DNA of 33,705 nt from JBFGCM01 sp041581135 (GTDB lineage Bacteria; Actinomycetota; Acidimicrobiia; Spongiisociales; UBA5794), in the NCBI GenBank assembly GCA_041581135.1, contig JBFGCM010000034.1, positions 1-33,705 of the forward strand, written 5' to 3'. How positions within the stretch are numbered: position 1 is the first letter of the stretch; each line of letters starts with the position of its first letter. Below are positions 8,594-17,311 of the stretch, one piece after another. The position numbers were made by a program, and so were the translations under genes. The notes beneath the pieces are model-generated. The model had not been told where the DNA came from, did not search any database, and worked only from the letters and a program-made list of their open reading frames with translations.

Positions 8594-9633
8594 TGGTGGC
8601 CGTCGCTCCCGAGACCCTGGGCGGGCTGCCGCTCGACCCGCATGCCCCGTTGCTGGACGTGAAGGACCTGAAGGTGGAGTTTCGTCTCGACGTCGGCACT
8701 GTGCATGCCGTCAACGGCTTGAGCTACACGCTGCACGCCGGGGAGACCATCGCCATACTTGGCGAGTCCGGTTCGGGCAAGAGCGTGAGCGCCCAAGCCG
8801 TGATGGGCATCATCGACTCGCCGCCCGGCTTCGTCACCGGCGGATCGGTCCGCTATCGAGGTGTCGACCTCCTGCAGCTCCCGGATTCCGAAAGGCGCCT
8901 CGTTCGCGGGAACCGAATCGCCATGATCTTCCAGGACGCCCTCACCGCACTCAACCCGGTGTTCCCGGTGGGGTGGCAGATCGCAGAGATGTTCCGCGTG
9001 CATCGTGGCGTGAGCAAGAAGCAAGCGCGCGAGCGTGCCATCGAGCTGATGGAGCGAGTCAAGATCCCGTCGGCTCGGGAGCGCATCGACTCCTACCCGC
9101 ACGAGTTCTCGGGCGGGATGCGCCAACGAGTGATGATCGCCCTCGCCCTTTCGCTCGACCCCGAGATCCTGATCGCCGACGAGCCCACCACCGCGCTCGA
9201 CGTCACCGTGCAGGCCCAGATCATGAACCTGCTGGCGGAGTTGCAGGCCGACACCGGGATGGGTCTCATCCTCATCACGCACGATCTCGGCGTGGTCGCC
9301 GAGGTGGCGAGCTCGGTGGTCGTGATGTATGCCGGTCGCGCCGTCGAGAAGGGAGAGATCGGGGCGCTCTACCACGCGCCGGCGCATCCCTACACCATCG
9401 GTCTGATGGATTCGATTCCGCGCCACGATCTCCACCTCGAGCGACTCACGCCGATCGTCGGGTCACCCCCCGATCTCATGGCCATCCCATCGGGGTGCGC
9501 ATTCCGGACCCGCTGTCCCTACGCCCAGGAGCGGTGTGTCACCGATGTTCCCGAGCTGGAGCCGGTGGGAGAAGACCGGCTGGCGGCCTGCCATTTCTGG
9601 GAGGAGGTGCAGCGTGACCGCGCCGGCGGCTGA
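8593..9633 (+). CDS. Peptide ABC transporter ATP-binding protein, DppD/OppD type
   Basis: 346 residues from ATG 8593. It has Walker A GESGSGKSVSA, the Q-loop in MIFQDALTALNPV, the ABC signature FSGGMRQRVMIA, Walker B ILIADEPTTALD and the switch His in LILITHDLGVVAE. The C-terminal oligopeptide-transporter extension (GCAFRTRCPYAQERC) has the spaced cysteines that in OppD/DppD relatives often hold an iron-sulfur cluster. It hydrolyses ATP to drive import as a heterodimer with the next ATPase, which it overlaps by 20 nt. Confidence 0.96.
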   Translation: MVAVAPETLGGLPLDPHAPLLDVKDLKVEFRLDVGTVHAVNGLSYTLHAGETIAILGESGSGKSVSAQAVMGIIDSPPGFVTGGSVRYRGVDLLQLPDSERRLVRGNRIAMIFQDALTALNPVFPVGWQIAEMFRVHRGVSKKQARERAIELMERVKIPSARERIDSYPHEFSGGMRQRVMIALALSLDPEILIADEPTTALDVTVQAQIMNLLAELQADTGMGLILITHDLGVVAEVASSVVVMYAGRAVEKGEIGALYHAPAHPYTIGLMDSIPRHDLHLERLTPIVGSPPDLMAIPSGCAFRTRCPYAQERCVTDVPELEPVGEDRLAACHFWEEVQRDRAGG

Positions 9634-10657
9634 ACGCGTGCCTTCGGGCACTGGCGGCGAGGTGATTCTGCGGGTGGAGCACCTGGTGAAGCACTTTCCG
9701 ATCACGCGCGGCATCGTGTTCAAGAAGCAGATCGGCACCGTGCGTGCCGTGGACGACGTCAGCTTCGAGCTGCGGCGCGGCGAGACGCTGGGCCTCGTGG
9801 GGGAGTCGGGGTGCGGCAAGACCACCACTGCTCGTACGATCCTGCGGCTGGAGGAGCCGACGAGCGGGCATGCCTGGTACCAGGGGCGGGACCTGTTCGA
9901 GGCGTCGGCTGCGGAGATGCGTGAGCTGCGACGGGAGATCCAGGTGATCTTCCAGGACCCGTACGCTTCCTTGAACCCCAGGATGACCGTCGGGGACATC
10001 ATCGGCGAGGGATGGCACGCCCACCCCGAGGTGGTGCCAAAGGCGCGGCGGCGGGCCCGCATCCACGAGCTGCTCGAGCTGGTCGGCCTGAACCCGGACC
10101 ACATCAACCGTTACCCCCACCAGTTCTCCGGGGGACAGCGACAGCGCATCGGCGTCGCCAGAGCGTTGGCCTTGGAGCCCACCATCATCATCGCCGACGA
10201 GCCGGTGTCGGCGCTCGATGTGTCCGTGCAGGCTCAGGTCGTCAATTTGCTCGAGGATCTCCAGGCCGAGCTCGGCCTCTCGTACTTGTTCATCGCCCAC
10301 GACCTCTCGGTGGTCCGCCACATCTGTGACCGGGTCGCCGTCATGTACCTGGGCAAGATCGTCGAGATCGGGGATGAGTACGAGGTCTACGACAATGTCG
10401 CCCACCCCTACACCGAGGCACTGCTGTCGGCCATCCCTGTGCCGGACCCGGCGCTGCGGGGCCAGCGCAAGCTCATCCTGCTGGAGGGGGACGTGCCCAG
10501 CCCGGCAAATCCGCCGTCGGGGTGTCGCTTCCGCACCCGTTGCTGGAAGGCACAGGAGGTGTGTGCCGGCGAGATCCCCGAGCTGATCGAGCGGGGCCAG
10601 GGACACCCGGTGGCGTGCTACTTCCCTCAGATCGAGTTCCGATCCCCGGCCGACTGA
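9614..10657 (+). CDS. Peptide ABC transporter ATP-binding protein, DppF/OppF type
   Basis: 347 residues from GTG 9614. This start is chosen because GGGAGGAGG lies just upstream and the protein sequence becomes OppF-like only after it; the frame stays open further 5' inside the preceding gene. Walker A is GESGCGKTTTA, the Q-loop is in VIFQDPYASLNPRMTV, the signature is FSGGQRQRIGVA and Walker B is IIIADEPVSALD, with the switch His in LFIAHDLSVV. The C-terminal region has GCRFRTRCWKAQEVC, with the same paired cysteines as its partner. It is the last gene of the importer operon. Its stop lies one base from the convergent peptidase stop, with no terminator in between. Confidence 0.96.
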   Translation: MTAPAAERVPSGTGGEVILRVEHLVKHFPITRGIVFKKQIGTVRAVDDVSFELRRGETLGLVGESGCGKTTTARTILRLEEPTSGHAWYQGRDLFEASAAEMRELRREIQVIFQDPYASLNPRMTVGDIIGEGWHAHPEVVPKARRRARIHELLELVGLNPDHINRYPHQFSGGQRQRIGVARALALEPTIIIADEPVSALDVSVQAQVVNLLEDLQAELGLSYLFIAHDLSVVRHICDRVAVMYLGKIVEIGDEYEVYDNVAHPYTEALLSAIPVPDPALRGQRKLILLEGDVPSPANPPSGCRFRTRCWKAQEVCAGEIPELIERGQGHPVACYFPQIEFRSPAD

Positions 10658-10658
10658 T

Positions 10659-11660
10659 CTAGAGGACGGTCAGTGCCCCGAAGGTCTGGGGACCAACCAA
10701 GCCGTCGACGGCCAACCCTTGGTCGCGCTGGAACGCCACCACCGCGTCCAACGTGAGCGAGCCGAAGATGCCATCCACCGGTCCCGGCGAGTAGCCGGCG
10801 GCGTCGAGCAGCATCTGGAGACGCTGCACGTCAAGCCCGCGATCGCCTCGGCGGAGGGTCTCGGTGGTGAAGCTCAGCAACTCGGTGAGGGCACTGGTGG
10901 TCTGGCTGCCGACGACGCCGTCCACCGCCAACCCGTACTCGGTCTGCAACCCCACCACCGCCTCGTGGGTCATCGGGCCGAAGATGCCGTCGATGGGGCC
11001 GGCGTCGACGCCGATCGCGGCCAGCGATCGTTGCAGGTCTTCGACTGCAGGACCAGTGTCGCCCAGCCGGAGGACGCTGGAGGTCACGGCTGCCGTGGCC
11101 GTTTCGGCCGACTGCAGCGCGCCAAAAGGGTTCACGGTGACGCCGGCAGGATCCAGGAGCGCGAAGTGCAGATGCGGCGTCGTGGACTCGGCATTGCCGC
11201 TGTCGCCCACCCAGCCGATGACCTGTCCTGCAGCCACCCGGGAGCCGGGCACCACGCCGTCGGCGATGCCCCACGCGGCGCCGTCGTCGGTGCCAGGGGA
11301 GTCGTTGTCGAGGTGGAGGTACTGACTCTCCCAACCGTCGTCGTGAGTGATGACCACACTGCAGCATCGGTCCGGGTCGAGGTCGGCGGAGCTGCTCCAG
11401 TTCACGTATCGAACGGTGCCGGATGCGACCGCCACCACCGGCGTCCCCTTCTCGGCGAAGAGGTCCTGGGCTCCGTGGAACCCGTGACTGCGGGCCGCCC
11501 AGAAGGTGTCGCTGTAGCGATTCTCACCGTCCACGGGAAACACCATCGGGTACTCCACCATGTCGCCGGTGTCGGCGGCGAGAGCGGATGCGGAACCCAA
11601 CAGCAGCACGGCGGCGAGGGCGAGTCCGGCGGTGAACAGCCTGGCGACGGAGCGAATCAT
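10659..11660 (-). CDS. Secreted M23 metallopeptidase with two peptidoglycan-binding domains
   Basis: 333 residues from ATG 11660 (GGGAGA upstream). A signal peptide covers residues 1-28 (LFTAGLALAAVLLLGSASALA). The M23/LysM-type peptidase domain has the zinc motifs His62-x3-Asp66 (HGAQD) and His163-Leu-His165 (TPHLHF), which are the full catalytic set. Two PG_binding_1 repeats follow, at about 196-255 and 272-331. Each reads like G-x-VQ-LQ...G-x-DGIFG-x-T-x-AV-x-FQ. The protein probably cuts peptide cross-links in peptidoglycan while held to the wall by its repeats. The gene is convergent with, and almost touching, the OppF-type gene. Whether released wall peptides feed that importer is speculation. 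Confidence 0.94.
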   Translation of the reverse strand: MIRSVARLFTAGLALAAVLLLGSASALAADTGDMVEYPMVFPVDGENRYSDTFWAARSHGFHGAQDLFAEKGTPVVAVASGTVRYVNWSSSADLDPDRCCSVVITHDDGWESQYLHLDNDSPGTDDGAAWGIADGVVPGSRVAAGQVIGWVGDSGNAESTTPHLHFALLDPAGVTVNPFGALQSAETATAAVTSSVLRLGDTGPAVEDLQRSLAAIGVDAGPIDGIFGPMTHEAVVGLQTEYGLAVDGVVGSQTTSALTELLSFTTETLRRGDRGLDVQRLQMLLDAAGYSPGPVDGIFGSLTLDAVVAFQRDQGLAVDGLVGPQTFGALTVL

Positions 11661-11687
11661 GGTGGGGTCTCCCGTGAACGCGAAAAT

Positions 11688-11710
11688 CCAGGCTGTGGCC
11701 GGAAGCCTGG
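11688..11710 (-). terminator. Hairpin with short T-run, terminator-like
   Basis: CCAGGCT (11688-11694) pairs with AGCCTGG (11704-11710) around a 9-nt loop. Read on the minus strand it is followed by ATTTTCG. It lies after the membrane hydrolase stop and before the M23 peptidase start, so it may separate the two minus-strand transcripts. The stem is short (7 bp). Confidence 0.45.
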
Positions 11711-11785
11711 CCGGAGGCGCGGCCGATGTCAATCCCGATGGCGGAGGTGCCCGGCTCGTAGGGTTTCGGCGGGGCTGCCTTCGGA

Positions 11786-14011
11786 CTAGGGCGCGCCTTC
11801 GCATCCGAGCGCAGTCGCCATGGCCGCGATGAGCTCGTCGTGGATCGGATCGTGGAAGTAGCCGAAGTGCTTCGCCGGCTTTGGTATCGGCCCACCCAAC
11901 TCCAGGGCCAAGGTGGGTGGATCGAGCAGCGACCGGTCCTCGAAACCGGGAAGGGCTTCGTCCATCATCGTGCCGCCGATGAAGTCGGTTCTCCGATGAA
12001 GGTTCACCCACCCCCCGCCGGCGGCCAACAGCTCGGTCACTCTCTGCAGCAGTGCCCCGTTCACGTAGCGGGTCAGGTAGCGGCCGTACAGCCGCCGTAG
12101 TGGCGACCCGTGGGTGATCAGTCCTACGCGTGGCACCGAGCCGTGCTCGGCACCGAGCTTGGCGATGGCGGCGACCGCCACCAAGCTGCCCTGGCTGTGG
12201 GCGGACACCACCACACAGCCGTCTGCGGTCAGGGTGCGGATACGGTGGGCGAGCTGAGGTACGGCTCGTTCTCCGTATGCCGGGGGCGCCCAGGGGTGAT
12301 ACCACCGCGGCCAGAAGGTGAGAATGTCCCACACGATGCCGATGCCGCGGCGGAGACCTTCGCTCCGCGTGGTCCGGCCGATGAGGATGACCGCGCCGAT
12401 CACGAGAAGGGCGAGGAGGTTGGCGGCGGGTTCCTGGAGGCTGGCCAAGAACCGGCTGCCCCCGATCGGCTCGATGAACGCCGCCACCGAGATTGCAGCC
12501 ACCAAGCCGATGATGGCAGTGACGACCACCGTGCCGGCGTGGTCCGTCATTCCGGCGAGCACTCGAGCGGTGCTCACCCGCTGCGCGATGCGCATCACCA
12601 GTCGATTGCCGGTATCGGCACCTGCATATTCCGCCACGACCGCAGTGGGCCGGTCGCGCCGCACCCAGCGGTAGACGAACACGCCGAGTGCCGTCACCAC
12701 CACGATCGCCAGCACGATGAGCGTGTTGACCGCGACCGCGGCGGCTGTATCGCTGTAGACGACGGGCCAACCGGCGGACGGATCGGCTCCTGCCACCCAC
12801 GTGGCGTGCGAAACGCCGTTGCCCAAGTAGTTCGCCACCTGGATGAGTGCTCCCGAGCCGACGACGAGCACCAGGCTGAGACCGCCGAAGAGCACGGCGA
12901 GCGGAGCGAACCAGTTGTACACCCGGTTCCTGATCGACTCGCCTCGTGCCACTGCGACCAGCTGGACCAACGCGATCACCACCAGCACCGCCACGGTTAC
13001 GGCTCCGAGTGGGCTGGCGAGCGACCGGGTCCCCGGAGCCTGTCCCAGCTGCCGGGCATCACCATCCAGCAACATCGTCACCCAGACCAGCCCGCCCAAT
13101 GCCGAGCCGGAGAGGCCGAGCAGCGACCAGAACCAGATCTTGCCCAGCCGTCCGATGAGGACGACAAGCGTTGCGCCCCCAATCATCAGCGCCGCGAACG
13201 TCACCTTGTACCCGTCGCCGAAGCCGACGTCCGGGAGCTCGGCGACCGTGGCACTCAAGATGTAGCCGACGGTGGCGAACGCCACCGCGGTATGCGCCAG
13301 GCCGAGGCGATGGGCGACGTGTTTGGCGGTCCAGAACCCCCTGTCGGTGAGATCGACGTGAGGTGCCGGATCGAGGTGGGCCGGATCCTCCGCGACGTCG
13401 GGATGGACCCAGTCCTGGCTGCGCTTGGTGAGGTAGGCGATGAGCGCGATGACGCCGATGGGGATCAGCGACGCCACGGCGAGCTGCCTGCCGAGCGACA
13501 CGCTCGACCATGTGTTGGCCACCGGCCACAGCAGCAGGCGGTCGCCGGTGCAGAGTTCCACCCCGCACTGGTAGCCGTAGAGGTCGATGGCGGCCACCGC
13601 GGCGTAGAGCACGGCGGTGGCGGTGACGACCAGGCCGAGCACGCGCACTGCGGCGGCGGCCATCCATTGGTTGACGGCACGCGGCGTGAGCAGCCCGGGG
13701 CGAGCTTGGGCGAGCATCCATCCGCCCAGGTTCACGAGGGCGAAGGGCAGGAGCAGGATCCACAGGGCGCGAAGCCGGGAGCGGGAGGTCAGCCCGCCCC
13801 ACGAGTAGGCCTCGACCCGGCGGGGCGGACCCCCGAGCGGCAGCTCGGTGGGTCGGGCGAAGAAGCCGGCGGTGGGGTCTCCGGCCACGAAGTCACTGTA
13901 AGGAACATCGAGCACCGACTCGGGCCCGGCGCCTCCGACCCCATGGATGCGGAGCTCCGTCAGCACTCCGGAGCCGATGGAGCGGGTGATGCGGCGGTTG
14001 GCGACGTCCAC
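11786..14011 (-). CDS. Polytopic membrane protein with C-terminal alpha/beta-hydrolase domain
   Basis: 741 residues from GTG 14011, chosen because AGGAGGGATCAC lies directly before it; an in-frame ATG at 14032 lies on the other side of that ribosome site. The N-terminus opens with LTELRIHGVGGAGPESVLDVP, an HGxGG element like the oxyanion-hole motif of lipases. About ten membrane helices follow, between residues 80 and 560. The C-terminal 180 residues are soluble and contain VVSAHSQGSLVAVAA with nucleophile Ser606, then LITHGSPLRRLYGRYL and a late His-rich segment (KHFGYFHDPIHDELI) that may supply the catalytic His. So the hydrolase core seems split by the membrane block. Substrate and function are unknown; similar proteins are annotated only as integral membrane or lipase-like proteins. 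Confidence 0.85.
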   Translation of the reverse strand: MDVANRRITRSIGSGVLTELRIHGVGGAGPESVLDVPYSDFVAGDPTAGFFARPTELPLGGPPRRVEAYSWGGLTSRSRLRALWILLLPFALVNLGGWMLAQARPGLLTPRAVNQWMAAAAVRVLGLVVTATAVLYAAVAAIDLYGYQCGVELCTGDRLLLWPVANTWSSVSLGRQLAVASLIPIGVIALIAYLTKRSQDWVHPDVAEDPAHLDPAPHVDLTDRGFWTAKHVAHRLGLAHTAVAFATVGYILSATVAELPDVGFGDGYKVTFAALMIGGATLVVLIGRLGKIWFWSLLGLSGSALGGLVWVTMLLDGDARQLGQAPGTRSLASPLGAVTVAVLVVIALVQLVAVARGESIRNRVYNWFAPLAVLFGGLSLVLVVGSGALIQVANYLGNGVSHATWVAGADPSAGWPVVYSDTAAAVAVNTLIVLAIVVVTALGVFVYRWVRRDRPTAVVAEYAGADTGNRLVMRIAQRVSTARVLAGMTDHAGTVVVTAIIGLVAAISVAAFIEPIGGSRFLASLQEPAANLLALLVIGAVILIGRTTRSEGLRRGIGIVWDILTFWPRWYHPWAPPAYGERAVPQLAHRIRTLTADGCVVVSAHSQGSLVAVAAIAKLGAEHGSVPRVGLITHGSPLRRLYGRYLTRYVNGALLQRVTELLAAGGGWVNLHRRTDFIGGTMMDEALPGFEDRSLLDPPTLALELGGPIPKPAKHFGYFHDPIHDELIAAMATALGCEGAP

Positions 14012-14101
14012 GTGATCCCTCCTCGTGCCCACAGGCTACGCGGGGCCACCACGGATCCGGCTCCACTTCGGGGGAGTGTCGGCCCGGTCGTCGGCCCTCG
14101 T

Positions 14102-14383
14102 CTACGCCGTCCAGCCGAAGATGAGGCTGCCCCCCTGCACGTACACCACCCAGAACACCAGGGCGAGCGGAGCGGCGACCAGCGACAAGTAGGGCTTCGT
14201 CCGCGCGATGCGGACGGCGTAGACGAGACCGACCCCCCACACCGCCAGCAGGATTACATGAGCCACCGGGGGCACCACCAGCCCGGACACCAGGTAGGGC
14301 ACGCCGCCGACCAGGCCATACAGGGCGAGCCCGGCCACCGCGGCCACCCGCGCCGCCAAGGGGTTCCCACTGGGTTCCGTCAC
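14102..14383 (-). CDS. Small hydrophobic membrane protein
   Basis: 93 residues from GTG 14383, 16 bp after the DUF2207 stop. No strong ribosome site is visible (GAAGG about 13 nt upstream). After a short polar N-tail there are three predicted membrane helices: AAVAGLALYGLVGG, VAHVILLAVWGVGLVYAV and LVAAPLALVFWVVYV. A TKPYLSL loop sits between the last two. It probably forms the last gene of the lemA-DUF2207 unit. I do not recognise a family. Confidence 0.65.
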   Translation of the reverse strand: MTEPSGNPLAARVAAVAGLALYGLVGGVPYLVSGLVVPPVAHVILLAVWGVGLVYAVRIARTKPYLSLVAAPLALVFWVVYVQGGSLIFGWTA

Positions 14384-14399
14384 GGTGCCGGTGCCTTCG

Positions 14400-16265
14400 T
14401 CACCACGCCCCACCACCTCCGCCACCTCCTCCTCCGCCACCACCGCCACTGAACCCACCACCACCGCCGCTCGATGGGGCGGCGAAGGCACCATCGAGTG
14501 CCGACTCGATACCGGAGATGGCATTGGTCGAGTGACCTCCCGAGTACCCGTGATACCCGTACCAGTACACGCTGGAGCGCTCCTCGAGCGCAGGTGGGGC
14601 GTGAAGGCGGGCCGCTTCCAGTACGTCCTCGGCCACGCCCAACGCGATGCCGTAGACCAAGTACTCCTCCCAGATCCCGAGCGCCAGGGCGGGTGCTTCG
14701 CCAAGGCGGCTGAAATCGGCCAGGTAGCGCTTGAAGGCCAGCCACCGGGCATTGAGCAGCGCGCCCTCGGGACTTCGCCGGATCCATGGCTTGCTGATCG
14801 CCGCCAGTGCCAGTGTGGCGACGAGGCTCACGGCGCCGACGACGAGCCCACCAAGACCCAAGACGCCGGCGGCCAGCGGTGACAGGCTGGAGGAGAACAC
14901 CCGGGGAAGGGCGAACGTCACGATGAGACCGACCACCAGCACGACTCCGGCCACCAGGAAGGGCCATGCCCGTCCCGATTCGTCCAACAGCCCTGCGGCG
15001 CGCACCTCGTCGCGCGCGGCCGCCTTGTACTCCTGGTACTGATCGTGGGTGGTCTCGGCGTCTGCGCGCAGTTCGTGGCGAAGCTCGGTGAGGGGCACGG
15101 GTTCCTTGGCCACGATACGGCGGATGATGTCGTCGACAGCTCGTGCCGAGCGCTCCTGCGGGGCGAGCTGCTCCCTCCCCACCTTGATGGCGAGGTCTGT
15201 GATGGATTCGGTGCGTAAACCCAGCCAGGTGCTGCGCTCCAGTCCGACGATCTCGGTCTCGAACGCCCCGCGTCGGATCAGGTCGAACAGTGTCGCGGTG
15301 AATCCGCGTTCGTTGGAGACGCCCTGGTTGAGGAGCGCCGCCACGACCGCAGGGGAGTGTTCGGACGGCGGTTCCTGCTCGTACTCCCGGTCGTACTCCG
15401 GCGGGTGTTCCCGACCGTGCCGAACGTACCCGATCAACAGCCCGAGGGGGGCGATCAAGGCGAGCCCGGCGATGCCGGCAAACGCCCATGGAAGGCTGGC
15501 GGCCTGGCGTTCTTCGCGTTCGTCCTGGGCCAGTTCGTCGCGGAGCACCTCTTCGAGCCCGTTGTCTGCGATCTCCGTGGCCCCTCCGGTTGAGGTGAGC
15601 AGGCGACGGGGCACAGCGACGCGGAACTCCACGAACTGCCGGGGCGGCACCTCGATGGCGAACAGCGCCGGCGATACACCATCGGACCCGAGGGCCGTCT
15701 CCCCGTCGACCGATGCGGGATGGCCCCACACGCGCACCTCACCGCGTTCGGCCGTCCCCGGGTACGAGAACATGGCATCCAGGGAACCGAGCCGGACGTC
15801 CCACTCGTCGCCCCACACCTGGAAGTTGACGTCGACGATGTCGTCATAGGCCTTGGCGAGGCCCGTCATGATGTAGGAGATCCGGAAGGTGCGGTCCTCG
15901 TCGGCTGCCCGGTAGTGCCACACGATGCGGGTCACGTCCCCGCGTTGCTCGACCCCGAACGAATCCGGTCGGTCGGTGGAACCCAGGGTCGTGTTCGCCC
16001 CAGAGGTGTATTCGGTGCCCTCCTCGGACACGGTGATGTCCTGTATCGACTCGCCAGCACGAAGCGGGATGTCGCGGAACGCTCCCTGGAACGTGCCGTC
16101 GAAGCGGAACGTGAGGTCTTCGGACACTCGAACGGCCCCGTCGGTCAGCAACTCGAGCTCGATGCGGGCGTGTGCGATGTGGAACGACTTGCTCTGCGCT
16201 TCTGCCGGCGCGGCAGCACCGAGGACCACGACGAACAGGAACGTGGCAACGAGGACCCGCCTCAG
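14400..16265 (-). CDS. DUF2207 membrane protein with glycine-rich tail
   Basis: A DUF2207-type protein. The nearest standard start is GTG 16229 (609 aa), but that cuts into the signal peptide. The in-frame residues just upstream, LRRVLVATFLFVVVLGAAAPAEA, form a complete one, starting at CTG 16265, which overlaps the lemA stop as CTGA. I therefore place the start there (621 aa). The extracytoplasmic N-terminal domain spans roughly residues 25-250 and includes LTDGAVRVSEDLTFRF and AFRDIPL, typical of the family. Then come a helix (FAGIAGLALIAPLGLLIGYV), a cytoplasmic region and two helices near residues 430-480. The C-terminus is SSGGGGGF plus a long Gly run ending in AW, as in many DUF2207 proteins. 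DUF2207 genes commonly lie beside lemA. The biochemical role is unknown. Confidence 0.88.
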   Translation of the reverse strand: MRRVLVATFLFVVVLGAAAPAEAQSKSFHIAHARIELELLTDGAVRVSEDLTFRFDGTFQGAFRDIPLRAGESIQDITVSEEGTEYTSGANTTLGSTDRPDSFGVEQRGDVTRIVWHYRAADEDRTFRISYIMTGLAKAYDDIVDVNFQVWGDEWDVRLGSLDAMFSYPGTAERGEVRVWGHPASVDGETALGSDGVSPALFAIEVPPRQFVEFRVAVPRRLLTSTGGATEIADNGLEEVLRDELAQDEREERQAASLPWAFAGIAGLALIAPLGLLIGYVRHGREHPPEYDREYEQEPPSEHSPAVVAALLNQGVSNERGFTATLFDLIRRGAFETEIVGLERSTWLGLRTESITDLAIKVGREQLAPQERSARAVDDIIRRIVAKEPVPLTELRHELRADAETTHDQYQEYKAAARDEVRAAGLLDESGRAWPFLVAGVVLVVGLIVTFALPRVFSSSLSPLAAGVLGLGGLVVGAVSLVATLALAAISKPWIRRSPEGALLNARWLAFKRYLADFSRLGEAPALALGIWEEYLVYGIALGVAEDVLEAARLHAPPALEERSSVYWYGYHGYSGGHSTNAISGIESALDGAFAAPSSGGGGGFSGGGGGGGGGGGGGAW

Positions 16266-16813
16266 AATTCCACCTTCGGGACGCTTCTGCCCTCGCCTTC
16301 TTCCTCGAAGTACACGCCCGTGGAGAACCCGGCGATGCCGGCGATCAGGCTCGACGGCACTGTCTGCACGGCGTTGTTGTAGGTGAGCGTGGCGTCGTTG
16401 TAGATCTGGCGCGCCACTGCGATCTTGTCCTCGGCTTCCACCAGCTGGCCTTGGAGCTGGCGGAAACCCTCTGAGGCTTTCAGATCCGGGTAGGCCTCGG
16501 CGAGCGCAAAAAGACGGCGGAGCGCCCCGGTCAGCATGTCCTCCGCGGCACCTTGCTCGGCCACACCGCCCGCCGCGACGGCGCGGTTCCGGGCCGTGAC
16601 CACCGCCTCGAACGTCTGCTGCTCGTGGGCGGCATACCCCTTCACGGTCTCCACCAGATTGGGAACCACGTCGTAGCGGCGCCGCAATTGCACGTCGACC
16701 TGGGCCCAGGCGTTCTCGGTGCGGTTGCGGAGCCGCACGAGGCGGTTGTACAGCACGAAGCCGAACCCGACGGCGATCAGAACCAGGATGCCTACCGCGA
16801 TGAGCCAGCCCAT
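16262..16813 (-). CDS. lemA: LemA family protein
   Basis: 183 residues from ATG 16813; the frame is open upstream but the family starts with the membrane helix MGWLIAVGILVLIAVGFGF. After it comes the LemA core NRLVRLRNRTENAWAQVDVQLRRRYDVVPNLVETVKGYAAHE, then long helices including AEDKIAVARQIYNDATLTYNNAVQTVPS. Length and layout match LemA proteins: an N-terminal helix and a helical-bundle domain. The function is not settled; these genes often accompany DUF2207 or TPM-domain membrane proteins, as here. The stop overlaps the proposed CTG start of the DUF2207 gene. It is divergent from the small membrane protein at 16948. Confidence 0.93.
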   Translation of the reverse strand: MGWLIAVGILVLIAVGFGFVLYNRLVRLRNRTENAWAQVDVQLRRRYDVVPNLVETVKGYAAHEQQTFEAVVTARNRAVAAGGVAEQGAAEDMLTGALRRLFALAEAYPDLKASEGFRQLQGQLVEAEDKIAVARQIYNDATLTYNNAVQTVPSSLIAGIAGFSTGVYFEEEGEGRSVPKVEF

Positions 16814-16947
16814 GCGCGACAGCCTATCGACGGGCTTCGTCCCGTGCGGCCCCGAGACCCCGAGATCCCTCAAACCTCCCCCTGGCCTCCACAAGTTCTC
16901 CACAACTCCTTGAGATCATGCCTGCAATCGCACAGAAGGAGTGAGTG

Positions 16948-17286
16948 ATGGGTTTGTTTCGGGTCGCCGTGGTAGTCCTCGCTGTTGTAGGACTGTTCTC
17001 GTTGCTTGGCAGCATCGGAGCCGGCCTCGCCGCCACGCTCGGAGCACTGCTTCTGCTCCCGCTGTTCTTGCTCAAGGTCGGTCTCATCCTGGCGGTGATC
17101 GGCTTCTTCGGAAGGAAGTTCGCCCGCTGCGGACGCGGTGACTGGCAGAGTGACTGGCAGGAGCACTGGACGCAGCGGCGTCGGCGCCCGCAGGAGCCTC
17201 GGCGCTCGACGGAGGAGAGCTTCGAAGAGTGGCATCGGATGGCCCATGCCAGGGAAGAAGTCGACCGATGGGCGCCGGAAGTCTGA
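16948..17286 (+). CDS. Small membrane protein with charged C-terminal tail
   Basis: 112 residues from ATG 16948, preceded by AAGGAG; a GTG three bases earlier is too close to that site. Two adjacent hydrophobic helices (FRVAVVVLAVVGLFSLLG and AATLGALLLLPLFLLKVGLILAVIGFF, roughly residues 4-50) are followed by a cytoplasmic tail rich in Arg, Glu and Trp (DWQSDWQEHWTQRRRR, EESFEEWHRMAHAREEVDRW). The gene lies 25 bp upstream of the response-regulator gene on the same strand, so it is probably the first cistron of that signalling operon. It could be a sensor accessory or a stress-type membrane protein. I do not recognise a named family. Confidence 0.75.
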   Translation: MGLFRVAVVVLAVVGLFSLLGSIGAGLAATLGALLLLPLFLLKVGLILAVIGFFGRKFARCGRGDWQSDWQEHWTQRRRRPQEPRRSTEESFEEWHRMAHAREEVDRWAPEV

Positions 17287-17311
17287 GCCGCTCCTCTGCG
17301 AGAATCAGACG

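Noticed and set aside
14403..14450. GC-rich low-complexity run as a possible repeat element
   Set aside because: It encodes the glycine-rich tail expected at the end of DUF2207 proteins.
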